From assembly GCA_012965625.1 (NCBI GenBank), contig DTSC01000294.1, forward strand, positions 1 through 26,486: a stretch of 26,486 nt of DNA, read 5' to 3'. The stretch is from Flavobacteriales bacterium (GTDB lineage: Bacteria > Bacteroidota > Bacteroidia > NORP154). This document shows positions 16,201 to 23,209 of the stretch, piece by piece (within the stretch, counting starts at the first letter, position 1; every line of letters starts with the position of its first letter). A model generated the notes under the pieces. It did no database searches. It worked only from the letters and a program-made list of their open reading frames with translations, and had not been told where the DNA came from. The translations under genes and the position numbers were made by a program.

Positions 16201-17204
16201 TGGTTTCCTGCTGAAATGTCCAACATTCGCTGGATTGGCAGTAATGCTCTCTTCTGAAGATCTTTCCCCACCTTTATCTCAGGCTGTTCGTGAACCATGC
16301 ACAAATAAAGCTTCTCCAAAGTGTTAAGCTTCATGTATCCACATTCGCTACAAGCGCAGGAATTGTCTTCCACGCTTGGTGCAGCTATCAATTTCTTGTC
16401 CGGACTCTCAATCCTCATCTGATGCAGGATGCCGGCTTCCGTTGCAATAATAAATTCTTTCCTAGTATCTCCTTTAACATAATTGATTAGCGCAGTAGTT
16501 GAACCAATGAAATCGGCAATATCTAAAATGTGAGACTCTGATTCCGGATGAGCAATAAAGGCTGCTTCAGGATGTCTTTTATGTAGCTCCAAAATTTTGT
16601 CGATTGAAAATGCTTCATGCACCATACATGCACCATTCCATAAAACCATGTCCCTCTTGGTCTCTTTCTGAAGGTATTTGCCCAAATTATAATCTGGGGC
16701 AAAAATTATTTTACAGTCTTTCGGTACAGCATTGATAATTTTAACAGCATTGGAGGAGGTGCAGACAATATCACTAAGCGCTTTGATCTCCGCACTACAA
16801 TTAATATAGCTAATAACCATATGATCAGGATGTGCATTTACAAATTTCTCAAATTTGTCAGGAGGGCAAGAATCTGCCAAGGAGCATCCTGCTTTTAAAT
16901 CAGGAACAATTACCTTTTTATCCGGATTTATGATCTTAGCCGTTTCACCCATGAAATGAACGCCTGCAAAGACAATAATCTCAGCTTCTGTCTTTGCAGC
17001 TTCTTGAGATAGCCCAAGGCTATCGCCAATATAATCTGCAATCTCCTGAAGCTCTTTCACCTGATAATAATGGGCCAATATGACGGCGTTTTTTTTTCTT
17101 TTTAACGCATTGATCTCCACCACCAAATCAATTTCTGGATTAATCGGAATATTGAGATATCCCAAGGTTTGAATTTGTTCGCTAATGGTTGCAGGATGAC
17201 TCAC
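16197..17204 (-). CDS. nadA: Quinolinate synthase A
   Basis: The protein has 335 residues. It condenses iminoaspartate with dihydroxyacetone phosphate to quinolinate, using a [4Fe-4S] cluster. Expected cluster ligands are C107 (AGCSLADSC), C193 (NGACMVHE) and a Cys of CACSECGYM (C288 by alignment with NadA families; C283 and C285 are neighbours). AHYYQ (44-48), IVFAGVHFMGETAKI (77-91) and APDYNLGKY (169-177) are typical substrate-binding segments. It is followed by nadB with a 4-base overlap and preceded by the NOR-like gene with a 40-bp gap, so it may be read from either an upstream or a private promoter. Confidence 0.97.
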   Translation of the reverse strand: MSHPATISEQIQTLGYLNIPINPEIDLVVEINALKRKKNAVILAHYYQVKELQEIADYIGDSLGLSQEAAKTEAEIIVFAGVHFMGETAKIINPDKKVIVPDLKAGCSLADSCPPDKFEKFVNAHPDHMVISYINCSAEIKALSDIVCTSSNAVKIINAVPKDCKIIFAPDYNLGKYLQKETKRDMVLWNGACMVHEAFSIDKILELHKRHPEAAFIAHPESESHILDIADFIGSTTALINYVKGDTRKEFIIATEAGILHQMRIESPDKKLIAAPSVEDNSCACSECGYMKLNTLEKLYLCMVHEQPEIKVGKDLQKRALLPIQRMLDISAGNQ

Positions 17205-17244
17205 TCTAGAGTAAAATTAAAAACGTTATCTTAATTTCTGACGT

Positions 17245-18597
17245 TTATACAGAATCTTTGTCAGTAAAACTCAATAGTTGCTTAAGGCTGGGAAACAGGA
17301 TAAAGCAAAACCCAGCAAAAAGACCAATTCCCGAATAAGCAAAAACTTCGAGCACTGGATTAATAATTGTGGTCGTTTGTTGAAAAGTTTTTTGCTCCTC
17401 AATTGTTGCAATCCCTTTCATTATTCCACCAATAACCAAAAGTGAAAAGAAAATCAGAAAGAAAATATTCGAAATCCAAAACCCTTTACCTATCCATCCA
17501 TTTGGAGAAATTTGCTTTTTCTTCTCAACCATATAACAAATTGAAGCAATTAATATCATTGAATTAATTCCTATCGTACTTCCCATTGCATGGGCCACTG
17601 TAATGTGGGTTCCATGGGTATAAACCTGAATCGCAGGAATTGATATGAGTATTGCTAATATTAAATTAATAAGGATCCAGATATCAGCTGCCATCAGAAA
17701 CCTAAATGGCATGATGTGAAAGCGTTTAGAGCTATTGATAAAAGAGCCTCTAAATTCCCAGATTATTTTAGCTAAAATAATAAGTTCCGTCATGCTTATA
17801 GCATATCCCATATGGCGAATCCAGCCTGCTGAAGGCACCATGTATAAATGGTGTGCCCATCCAAACATTAAATTGGTTAGCCCCAGAAAATATAATAAGA
17901 AGGACTGTTTTGAAAAAGCCATTGAAGGCTTCTCGTCTCTATTCTCAGACTCATCAAAACGTTGGCTCATTTTATCCATCAAAAATATCGCAGTACCATA
18001 AATCAGCATATTCCATGAACCCACTATTTCTCCATACGATTTCCATTGGACGGTCATGTCTCTTACTATACTGTCCCTAAAAAACGGCAACAGCCAGAGA
18101 TACGATTCAACAAAAGAAAATAGAAAGAAAATAATCCCTGTACCCCACATCCAGTAATAAACTGGCCACTTCCCTGGAGATTGAGATATCGTTTTAATAT
18201 AATTAATTCCAAAAATTACCCAGGAAACAACAATTGGGATTGCTAGAATAGGATGAAAGGCCCAATATTCCCTGCCTCCAAATATCCCCATGAAATAGCT
18301 TGCAACAATTAAAAGACCTGTAACTAAAAATATCCATAAGTGAATGTTTGCTAGCTTTTTTGAAAAAAGAGGCAATCCACACCTTGAAGGCAAATAATGG
18401 TATATCCCTCCAATTGAAGCCAAATACAACCACGAAACGACTAAAGAAACGTGAAGAGGCCTTGTCTTTTGGAAGGAAAATATTTGGTTTAGCTCTGGAA
18501 ACACATATTGCAAACCACCAAAACAGCCAAAAAACATTCCTGTCAGCAATGCAACCACACCTAAAATCATAAAACTAATACCCGCATCCTTTTTCAT
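17245..18597 (-). CDS. NorB-like heme-copper reductase subunit with altered metal ligands
   Basis: This 450-residue protein has about 12 membrane helices and aligns with cytochrome-c-dependent nitric oxide reductase (NorB). Conserved are H49 (TM2 low-spin heme ligand, RPLHVSLVVSW), the H249-H250 pair (GWAHHLY, metal B), E271 (equivalent of the NorB TM8 Glu), THGTH (327-331) and H336 (high-spin heme ligand). Divergent are the TM6 motif, where NorB has HxxxEG and this protein has Y188-G-E190-I-V-G (no His, Glu shifted), and the second low-spin ligand, where HxH becomes H336-A-M338. It lacks the cross-linked Tyr motif of O2-reducing A-type oxidases. It is paired with a NorC-like cytochrome and a Crp/Fnr gene, which supports NO or a similar small-molecule acceptor. 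It may belong to one of the proposed non-canonical NOR groups. Confidence 0.8.
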   Translation of the reverse strand: MKKDAGISFMILGVVALLTGMFFGCFGGLQYVFPELNQIFSFQKTRPLHVSLVVSWLYLASIGGIYHYLPSRCGLPLFSKKLANIHLWIFLVTGLLIVASYFMGIFGGREYWAFHPILAIPIVVSWVIFGINYIKTISQSPGKWPVYYWMWGTGIIFFLFSFVESYLWLLPFFRDSIVRDMTVQWKSYGEIVGSWNMLIYGTAIFLMDKMSQRFDESENRDEKPSMAFSKQSFLLYFLGLTNLMFGWAHHLYMVPSAGWIRHMGYAISMTELIILAKIIWEFRGSFINSSKRFHIMPFRFLMAADIWILINLILAILISIPAIQVYTHGTHITVAHAMGSTIGINSMILIASICYMVEKKKQISPNGWIGKGFWISNIFFLIFFSLLVIGGIMKGIATIEEQKTFQQTTTIINPVLEVFAYSGIGLFAGFCFILFPSLKQLLSFTDKDSV

Positions 18598-18610
18598 AAT
18601 CTCTTTTAAA

Positions 18611-19033
18611 TCAATAATGCTTTACATCAACAGTTCCAAGGGTGCTAAATTTAAATTCCCGCACGGGCGATGTGCCTGACTTATCAATATAAGCTAGAAA
18701 AGCCATCAAATTATTTATCTCTTCGTCTGAAAGCCCCATGTTTGGCATTTTTTGAGATCCATTTCTAAGCCAGATTTCAGCACGTTGCGGACCTCCTTCA
18801 GCTGACATACAATTAGTTAAATCAGGTCCCATATAACCACCTAAACCAAAAATCTGATGGCAAGAAGTGCAATTGTAATCTTGAAACAAGAGCTTTCCAG
18901 CTTTTACCTCTTCGGTAATCAGTTCCGCTCCTTTGGAAACATTCTCATCTTCTAAATAAACTGATAGGGAGCACAAAAAGAATATCGTGCACAATACACT
19001 AAAAATTATTCTTTTTGAGCTTAGTTTCATCAT
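18611..19033 (-). CDS. NorC-like membrane-anchored cytochrome c
   Basis: The 140-residue protein has an N-terminal signal anchor (about 9-26) and a periplasmic heme c domain. The heme site is CTSCH (C55, C58, H59), followed by QIFGLGGYMGPDL, which closely follows the layout of NorC. M96 (KMPNMGLS) is the probable distal ligand, with M99 as alternative. It would pass electrons from soluble cytochrome c to the low-spin heme of the NorB-like subunit encoded 13 bp downstream. ATG 19030 is an equally possible start. The leader carries the palindrome at 19067-19088. Confidence 0.85.
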   Translation of the reverse strand: MMKLSSKRIIFSVLCTIFFLCSLSVYLEDENVSKGAELITEEVKAGKLLFQDYNCTSCHQIFGLGGYMGPDLTNCMSAEGGPQRAEIWLRNGSQKMPNMGLSDEEINNLMAFLAYIDKSGTSPVREFKFSTLGTVDVKHY

Positions 19034-19066
19034 TTAGTATTCGCACTATAAAAAAGAGAAGGAATC

Positions 19067-19088
19067 TATAGGCTATTCATAGCCTATA
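19067..19088 (-). promoter_or_regulatory. Perfect 9-4-9 palindrome in front of the NorC/NorB-like genes
   Basis: TATAGGCTA (19067-19075) and TAGCCTATA (19080-19088) are perfect reverse complements around TTCA, 34 bp before the start codon. A 22-bp palindrome with a 4-bp centre has the geometry of a Crp/Fnr dimer site (FNR: TTGAT-N4-ATCAA), but with GGCTA half-sites. It lies just downstream of a promoter-like element. In RNA it would form a stable hairpin, so an mRNA leader structure is the main alternative. Confidence 0.55.
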
Positions 19089-19101
19089 ATTTTTCCGAGG
19101 T

Positions 19102-19128
19102 CAAAGCTAATATGTTTTCTTTAATCAA
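19102..19128 (-). promoter_or_regulatory. Promoter-like element of the NorC/NorB-like operon
   Basis: On the minus strand TTG (19128-19126), 16 nt, then TAGCTTTG (19109-19102) fits the Bacteroidota -33/-7 pattern; the spacing is one base shorter than the usual 17-23. The predicted start near 19095 puts the palindrome at about +7 to +28 and the leader at about 60 nt. Confidence 0.5.
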
Positions 19129-19201
19129 AAAATATTATGCCTTTAAACCAAGGCCATAAAACACTAATTATTATATTCTCTTAGCAATGCTAATATCAAA
19201 A

Positions 19202-19930
19202 TTATATAGGAAGTTCGGCTTCCGCAATTCTGCTTAGTTTCCTTATGTCCAGCAGAACAAGCAGGTTGTTTTTATATTTAATTAACCCCATGGATTCAAA
19301 CAATACAAGTAGCTTATATAAATTGCCAAGAGTAGTGCCTGCAATTGAAACTAAATCAACAGGCTTTACTTTTGTCTTTACTTGTTTCTGACCATCAATC
19401 CCAAAAAAATTATAAAGCAACAATAGCGATTCTGCTAATCGTTGACTTGCCGTTTTTTGAGCCAAGCTTACTATCCGCGTTCTTGTATAAATAAGATCTT
19501 TTGTTAATTGATCTATTACTCCATTATAACATGTGATGTTTGAATTTATCAAATTGGCAATAAGTTCATTAGGTATTACATAAACCTTTGCAGGAACAAC
19601 ACAGATAGCAGATTTCTTATATTTCTGTTCTCTGAAAAGGCCTTCCATTCCAACAAGCGTTTTCTTGCCAACAAATCGAATTACCACTTCTTTACTGGCC
19701 TCCACTTCCCAGATAATTTTAATGCTGCCTGATTCTATTAAATAAACATTTTGAGGCCATTCCCCTTTGCAAAATAAGATCTGTCCTTCAACAAGTCCGA
19801 GATACATTGCCCCTTTCAATATGCGCTCCATCTCTCTTTTTGTACAGGCGCTAAAGATTGGATCAGCCCCTATCAACTTAAAGAAGTTCTGCCTAAGTGT
19901 TTTATCTTTTGATAGGTTTAGCAAGGTCAT
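19202..19930 (-). CDS. Crp/Fnr-family transcription regulator
   Basis: The protein has 242 residues. Residues about 20-120 form the cyclic-nucleotide-binding-like beta roll, about 133-158 the dimer helix, and 188-230 a winged helix-turn-helix (VDLVSIAGTTLGNLYKLLVL). The phosphate-binding cassette of cAMP-binding members (GE...R.ATV) is not preserved (GMEGLFREQKYKKSAI), so cAMP is unlikely. No FNR-type N-terminal cysteine cluster is present; isolated cysteines are C29, C54, C110 and C134. In the recognition helix the usual SR-xTVxR residues are replaced by LG-NLYK, so the DNA target should differ from TTGAT or TGTGA. It lies directly upstream of, and co-directional with, the NorC/NorB-like pair, which suggests NO or redox sensing. 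It follows waaA after one base. Confidence 0.85.
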   Translation of the reverse strand: MTLLNLSKDKTLRQNFFKLIGADPIFSACTKREMERILKGAMYLGLVEGQILFCKGEWPQNVYLIESGSIKIIWEVEASKEVVIRFVGKKTLVGMEGLFREQKYKKSAICVVPAKVYVIPNELIANLINSNITCYNGVIDQLTKDLIYTRTRIVSLAQKTASQRLAESLLLLYNFFGIDGQKQVKTKVKPVDLVSIAGTTLGNLYKLLVLFESMGLIKYKNNLLVLLDIRKLSRIAEAELPI

Positions 19931-19931
19931 C

Positions 19932-21161
19932 TTAACAGGCCAAATTTCGGATTATTATTTCTGTTGCACCTGCATTTTGTTTAATATAGGTTTTACATAT
20001 CTCTGAAGCAATTTTTATTACAAAGGGTTCTGAAAAGAAAAAGCTCATTCTTTTTTTAAATGTATCAGCATCTGAAATAGCAAACGCTCCACCCAATTCA
20101 ATTAATTCTATTGCTTCGTGAAATTTTTCAAATTCAGGTCCAATAACAATAGGCATTCCAAATGTAGCCGGCTCTAGAATATTGTGTAACGCGCCTTTAA
20201 AAGCTCCACCGACATATGCAATGTCACCGTACTGGTAAATCGCAGATAACAAACCAATATTGTCAATAATTAAAACCTTTGCGCCTTGTATATCAACATC
20301 ACCAATTTCAGAATAAAGGATGTTTTTGACTTTTAGCATAGATTGAATCTTTCGAATATGCCCTTTATCAATTTCATGAGGAGCAATAATAATCTTTACC
20401 TGATCATTGCACTCATTAATATATGGAATAATTCTTCTCTCATCGTCCAACCATGTGCTTCCAGCCACTAATAGCTTATTTTCACCTTTAAACACAGAAA
20501 TCCCCTCTACCTCCGTCCTTTTTATTTTAGATTCCATAACCCTGTCAAAACGAGTGTCTCCTGCATAAACTCCTGATTCAATGCCTATTGACTTTAATAG
20601 CTCAATAGATTTGTCGTTTTGAACAAAAATTTTACTGTGGTTTTTGAGAGTCTTTCTAAAGAAACCTCCATATGCCTTGAAAAACAATTGTTTTTTATGA
20701 AATCTTGCAGAAACAAGATAACTTGGAATCGAACGGAAACTTAAGGCCGAAAGATAATGGTGCCAGTATTCATACTTTACAAAAATGGCCATCTTAGGAT
20801 TTACAATATCCAAAAATTTGGCAGCACTTCTTCTTGAGTCAGGAGGCAAATAATACACGTATTCCGCACCAGAATAATTCTTTCTTACTTCATATCCAGA
20901 GGGGGAGAAAAAAGTAATCAAAACCTTCAGGCTAGCATCTTGCTCTTTTAACTTTTCAAATATTGGCCTCCCCTGTTCAAACTCTCCCAATGAAGCACAA
21001 TGAACCCATACTATATTTTCGTTCTGCTTAACTTCTGAGGCAATCTGTTTTAACAGGCCCTTTCTTCCTTTAACCCATCTGGATGCTTTGTCGTTAAAAA
21101 CTGCATATATCCTTATTCCCAGATGATAAATGCATAGTACTGCATTGTATACGACAATCAT
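19932..21161 (-). CDS. waaA: 3-deoxy-D-manno-octulosonic acid (Kdo) transferase
   Basis: This 409-residue glycosyltransferase of the GT-B fold transfers Kdo from CMP-Kdo to lipid A precursors at the inner membrane. An N-terminal membrane anchor (about 3-21) is followed by WVHCASLGEFEQGRP, with the catalytic Glu at E60. AIFVKYEYWHHYL and YAGDTRFDRV are typical WaaA motifs, and the C-terminal domain contains VAGSTWLDDE and YVGGAFKGALHNILEPA. The gene sits 3 bp after the barrel-like protein gene and 1 bp before the Crp/Fnr gene, so all three are probably one transcript. Confidence 0.95.
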   Translation of the reverse strand: MIVVYNAVLCIYHLGIRIYAVFNDKASRWVKGRKGLLKQIASEVKQNENIVWVHCASLGEFEQGRPIFEKLKEQDASLKVLITFFSPSGYEVRKNYSGAEYVYYLPPDSRRSAAKFLDIVNPKMAIFVKYEYWHHYLSALSFRSIPSYLVSARFHKKQLFFKAYGGFFRKTLKNHSKIFVQNDKSIELLKSIGIESGVYAGDTRFDRVMESKIKRTEVEGISVFKGENKLLVAGSTWLDDERRIIPYINECNDQVKIIIAPHEIDKGHIRKIQSMLKVKNILYSEIGDVDIQGAKVLIIDNIGLLSAIYQYGDIAYVGGAFKGALHNILEPATFGMPIVIGPEFEKFHEAIELIELGGAFAISDADTFKKRMSFFFSEPFVIKIASEICKTYIKQNAGATEIIIRNLAC

Positions 21162-21164
21162 ATT

Positions 21165-21935
21165 TTAGTTATAATAAAATTCATTAGGCACTTTTTTATA
21201 TAGGGGCAGAACCCAGCCAAACCTGAACCCTGTTAATAAATCAAGTCTGGATTCTTTATCTTCACTCATCATATCATAATTATATCCACGCCGGTTTTTG
21301 GTCCAAGCCTGACATGTTTCAACACCAAAATAAAAATTGATCATTCTGGTATTTCCAAGATACAAGTAACCAATAAATTCTGAAACAGCTATTCCATTCG
21401 AAAGCCTATCATAGCCCTTAGCATATTCTTCCTGTAGTTGAGGCACTTCGCTTTTTATATGTATTCTATGCTGTAAAACACCAAATCCTATCCAGTAAAA
21501 TATTCCCGAATTCATATTTGGACCCAACTTAACTTTTCCTAATAATGGGCTAATTTTCCCAAAGACCCCTTTTAGGGTATAGCCTCTTTCAAATAAATAT
21601 ATTTCTGTTGGCATTCCATCAGAATTAATAATGAAACCATCCTGGGTATTTAAATTGTTCAGTATTTGCCATTCTTTAACATCTTTGCCAAATATATATT
21701 CATAGTTAATCCCATAGAACCAATTTTTTCTTGTTTTAAAAGCAAAAGCTCCTCCAACAGTTCCATTTATTCCAAACCTATTAACCAAGTCTCCTCCAGG
21801 GAAATTTACAGAGAAGGATGTGGAAACAATAGTTGTAAAAACAATGGAGTCCTTTGGATTCACCTGAGCAGAAACTAGATCAGCCCATATCCAAAAAATA
21901 AATATACCAGGCAGAAAATACTTATTCATAAACAC
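21165..21935 (-). CDS. Putative outer-membrane beta-barrel protein of unknown function
   Basis: The 256 residues begin with a signal peptide (about 1-23, cleavage near VSA|Q). The mature part is rich in aromatic and glycine-containing alternating strands, such as FYGINYEYIFG, FYWIGFGVLQHRI, INFYFGVETCQAW and TGFRFGWVLPLY, as expected for a beta barrel of 8-12 strands. The terminal aromatic pattern EFYYN is compatible with outer-membrane insertion. I do not recognise a named family. It is the first gene of the unit with waaA, which suggests an envelope role. ATG 21929 is an alternative start two codons later. The only mature-part cysteine lies in VETCQAW. Confidence 0.7.
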   Translation of the reverse strand: MFMNKYFLPGIFIFWIWADLVSAQVNPKDSIVFTTIVSTSFSVNFPGGDLVNRFGINGTVGGAFAFKTRKNWFYGINYEYIFGKDVKEWQILNNLNTQDGFIINSDGMPTEIYLFERGYTLKGVFGKISPLLGKVKLGPNMNSGIFYWIGFGVLQHRIHIKSEVPQLQEEYAKGYDRLSNGIAVSEFIGYLYLGNTRMINFYFGVETCQAWTKNRRGYNYDMMSEDKESRLDLLTGFRFGWVLPLYKKVPNEFYYN

Positions 21936-22001
21936 TTAATAATCACTAGCGGCGATTTGTTATGGATTGAAATCGTGGCCATAAAATTATAGAAAATTGG
22001 C

Positions 22002-22009
22002 TACTTTCG
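22002..22009 (+). promoter_or_regulatory. -7 box candidate (TACTTTCG) for the UDP-sugar operon
   Basis: TACTTTCG matches TAnnTTTG at all but one fixed position and lies about 60 nt before ATG 22070. No good -33 TTG is seen. It is the best candidate on the plus strand in the 134-bp divergent gap with the barrel gene. Confidence 0.3.
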
Positions 22010-22069
22010 TGCTTTTCTTTATTAAACTAACTAGAAGGTAAAACATTGTGCCGAAGAACACATCAAGAT

Positions 22070-23209
22070 ATGGGCAAAATACAAATGGTTGACCTCGTCA
22101 GCCAATACAAAAACATCCAGGAAGAAGTTGACAATGCAATCCTAAATGTAGTAGGTTCGGCAGCTTATATTAGAGGCTCAGAGGTTAAAGGCCTGGAAGA
22201 GGAGCTCGCAGCATATCTTGGCATAAAACACGTTATAACTTGTGGAAATGGCACCGATGCCTTACAAATTTCTTTGATGGCCTTGGGTTTAAAACCAGGA
22301 GATGAAGTAATCAGTGCAAGTTTTACATTCATTGCAACTGTAGAAGTAATTGCGCTACTTGGCTTAATCCCGGTAATGGTTGATGTGGATCCAAGTACCT
22401 TTAATATTGACCCAAAAGCAATTGAAAACGCAATTACAGATAAAACTAAAGCGATTATTCCGGTACATCTGTTTGGCCAATGTGGAAACATGGATGCTAT
22501 CATGGAGGTAGCTAAAAAGCATGACCTCTATGTAATTGAAGACACCGCTCAGGCAATAAGTGCAGCATACACCAACAATAATGGAGAAACAAAAAAGGCG
22601 GGGACCATTGGCCATATTGGATGTACGTCTTTTTTTCCTTCGAAAAACCTCGGTTGTTATGGAGATGGCGGAGCAATATTTACAGAGGATGATGAAATTG
22701 CAGAGATGCTCAGGATGGTTGCTAACCATGGGATGAAAAAGAGATATTATCATGAAGTAATCGGAGTAAATTCAAGGTTAGATAATCTCCAGGCAGCTGT
22801 GCTCAGAATAAAATTAAGACTCCTTGATAATTATAAGGGTGCTAGAAATGCTGTGGCAGACTTTTATGACAATGCTTTTATTAATATGGAACAACTTAGT
22901 ATTCCGGAGCGCAACCCTCAATCTTCCCATGCCTTTCATCAATATACATTAAAATGTAATGGGATTGATAGAGATGGCTTAAAAGATCATCTTGCAGCAA
23001 GGGATATTCCGTCAATGGTTTATTACCCAGTGCCTCTTCACATGCAGGATGCTTTTATTAACAACCCTTCTTTTAAACAAACCTCTCTGCCCATAACAGA
23101 AGATCTCGCAAAAAAAGTTATTTCACTGCCTATTCATACCGAAATGAAAGAAGAGCAGTTGATATTGATTACAGAAACTGTAAAGGAATACATTAATTCT
23201 ATTTCATGA
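22070..23209 (+). CDS. DegT/DnrJ/EryC1-type sugar aminotransferase (WbpE-like)
   Basis: This 379-residue PLP enzyme moves an amino group from glutamate to a keto-sugar nucleotide. Motifs are MVDLVSQY at the N-terminus, CGNGTDAL (58-65), EDTAQ (157-161; D158 binds the pyridine nitrogen) and SFFPSKNLGCYGDGGA with the Schiff-base lysine K192. Together with the WbpD-like acetyltransferase at the end of the operon it probably makes a 3-amino sugar on a UDP-glucuronate backbone, as WbpE does. I place the start at ATG 22070 because family similarity begins there; an in-frame ATG at 22046 would add eight unlike residues. The stop overlaps the next start codon (ATGA). Confidence 0.88.
   Translation: MGKIQMVDLVSQYKNIQEEVDNAILNVVGSAAYIRGSEVKGLEEELAAYLGIKHVITCGNGTDALQISLMALGLKPGDEVISASFTFIATVEVIALLGLIPVMVDVDPSTFNIDPKAIENAITDKTKAIIPVHLFGQCGNMDAIMEVAKKHDLYVIEDTAQAISAAYTNNNGETKKAGTIGHIGCTSFFPSKNLGCYGDGGAIFTEDDEIAEMLRMVANHGMKKRYYHEVIGVNSRLDNLQAAVLRIKLRLLDNYKGARNAVADFYDNAFINMEQLSIPERNPQSSHAFHQYTLKCNGIDRDGLKDHLAARDIPSMVYYPVPLHMQDAFINNPSFKQTSLPITEDLAKKVISLPIHTEMKEEQLILITETVKEYINSIS

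Noticed and set aside
17245..18597. Ordinary cbb3-type oxygen reductase subunit (CcoN)
   Set aside because: The partner gene is NorC-like, no CcoO/CcoP genes are nearby, and the TM6 and TM10 ligand motifs differ from CcoN.
19067..19093. Plus-strand intrinsic terminator (stem followed by T run)
   Set aside because: No plus-strand gene lies upstream; all flanking genes are on the minus strand, so a regulatory palindrome or leader hairpin fits better.
19034..19201. Standard FNR/DNR box (TTGAT-N4-ATCAA) for the NOR-like operon
   Set aside because: No such sequence is visible in the gap; only the GGCTA-type palindrome is present.
22046..22069. Earlier ATG for the DegT aminotransferase
   Set aside because: The eight extra residues do not resemble the family N-terminus; MGKIQMVDL from 22070 does.
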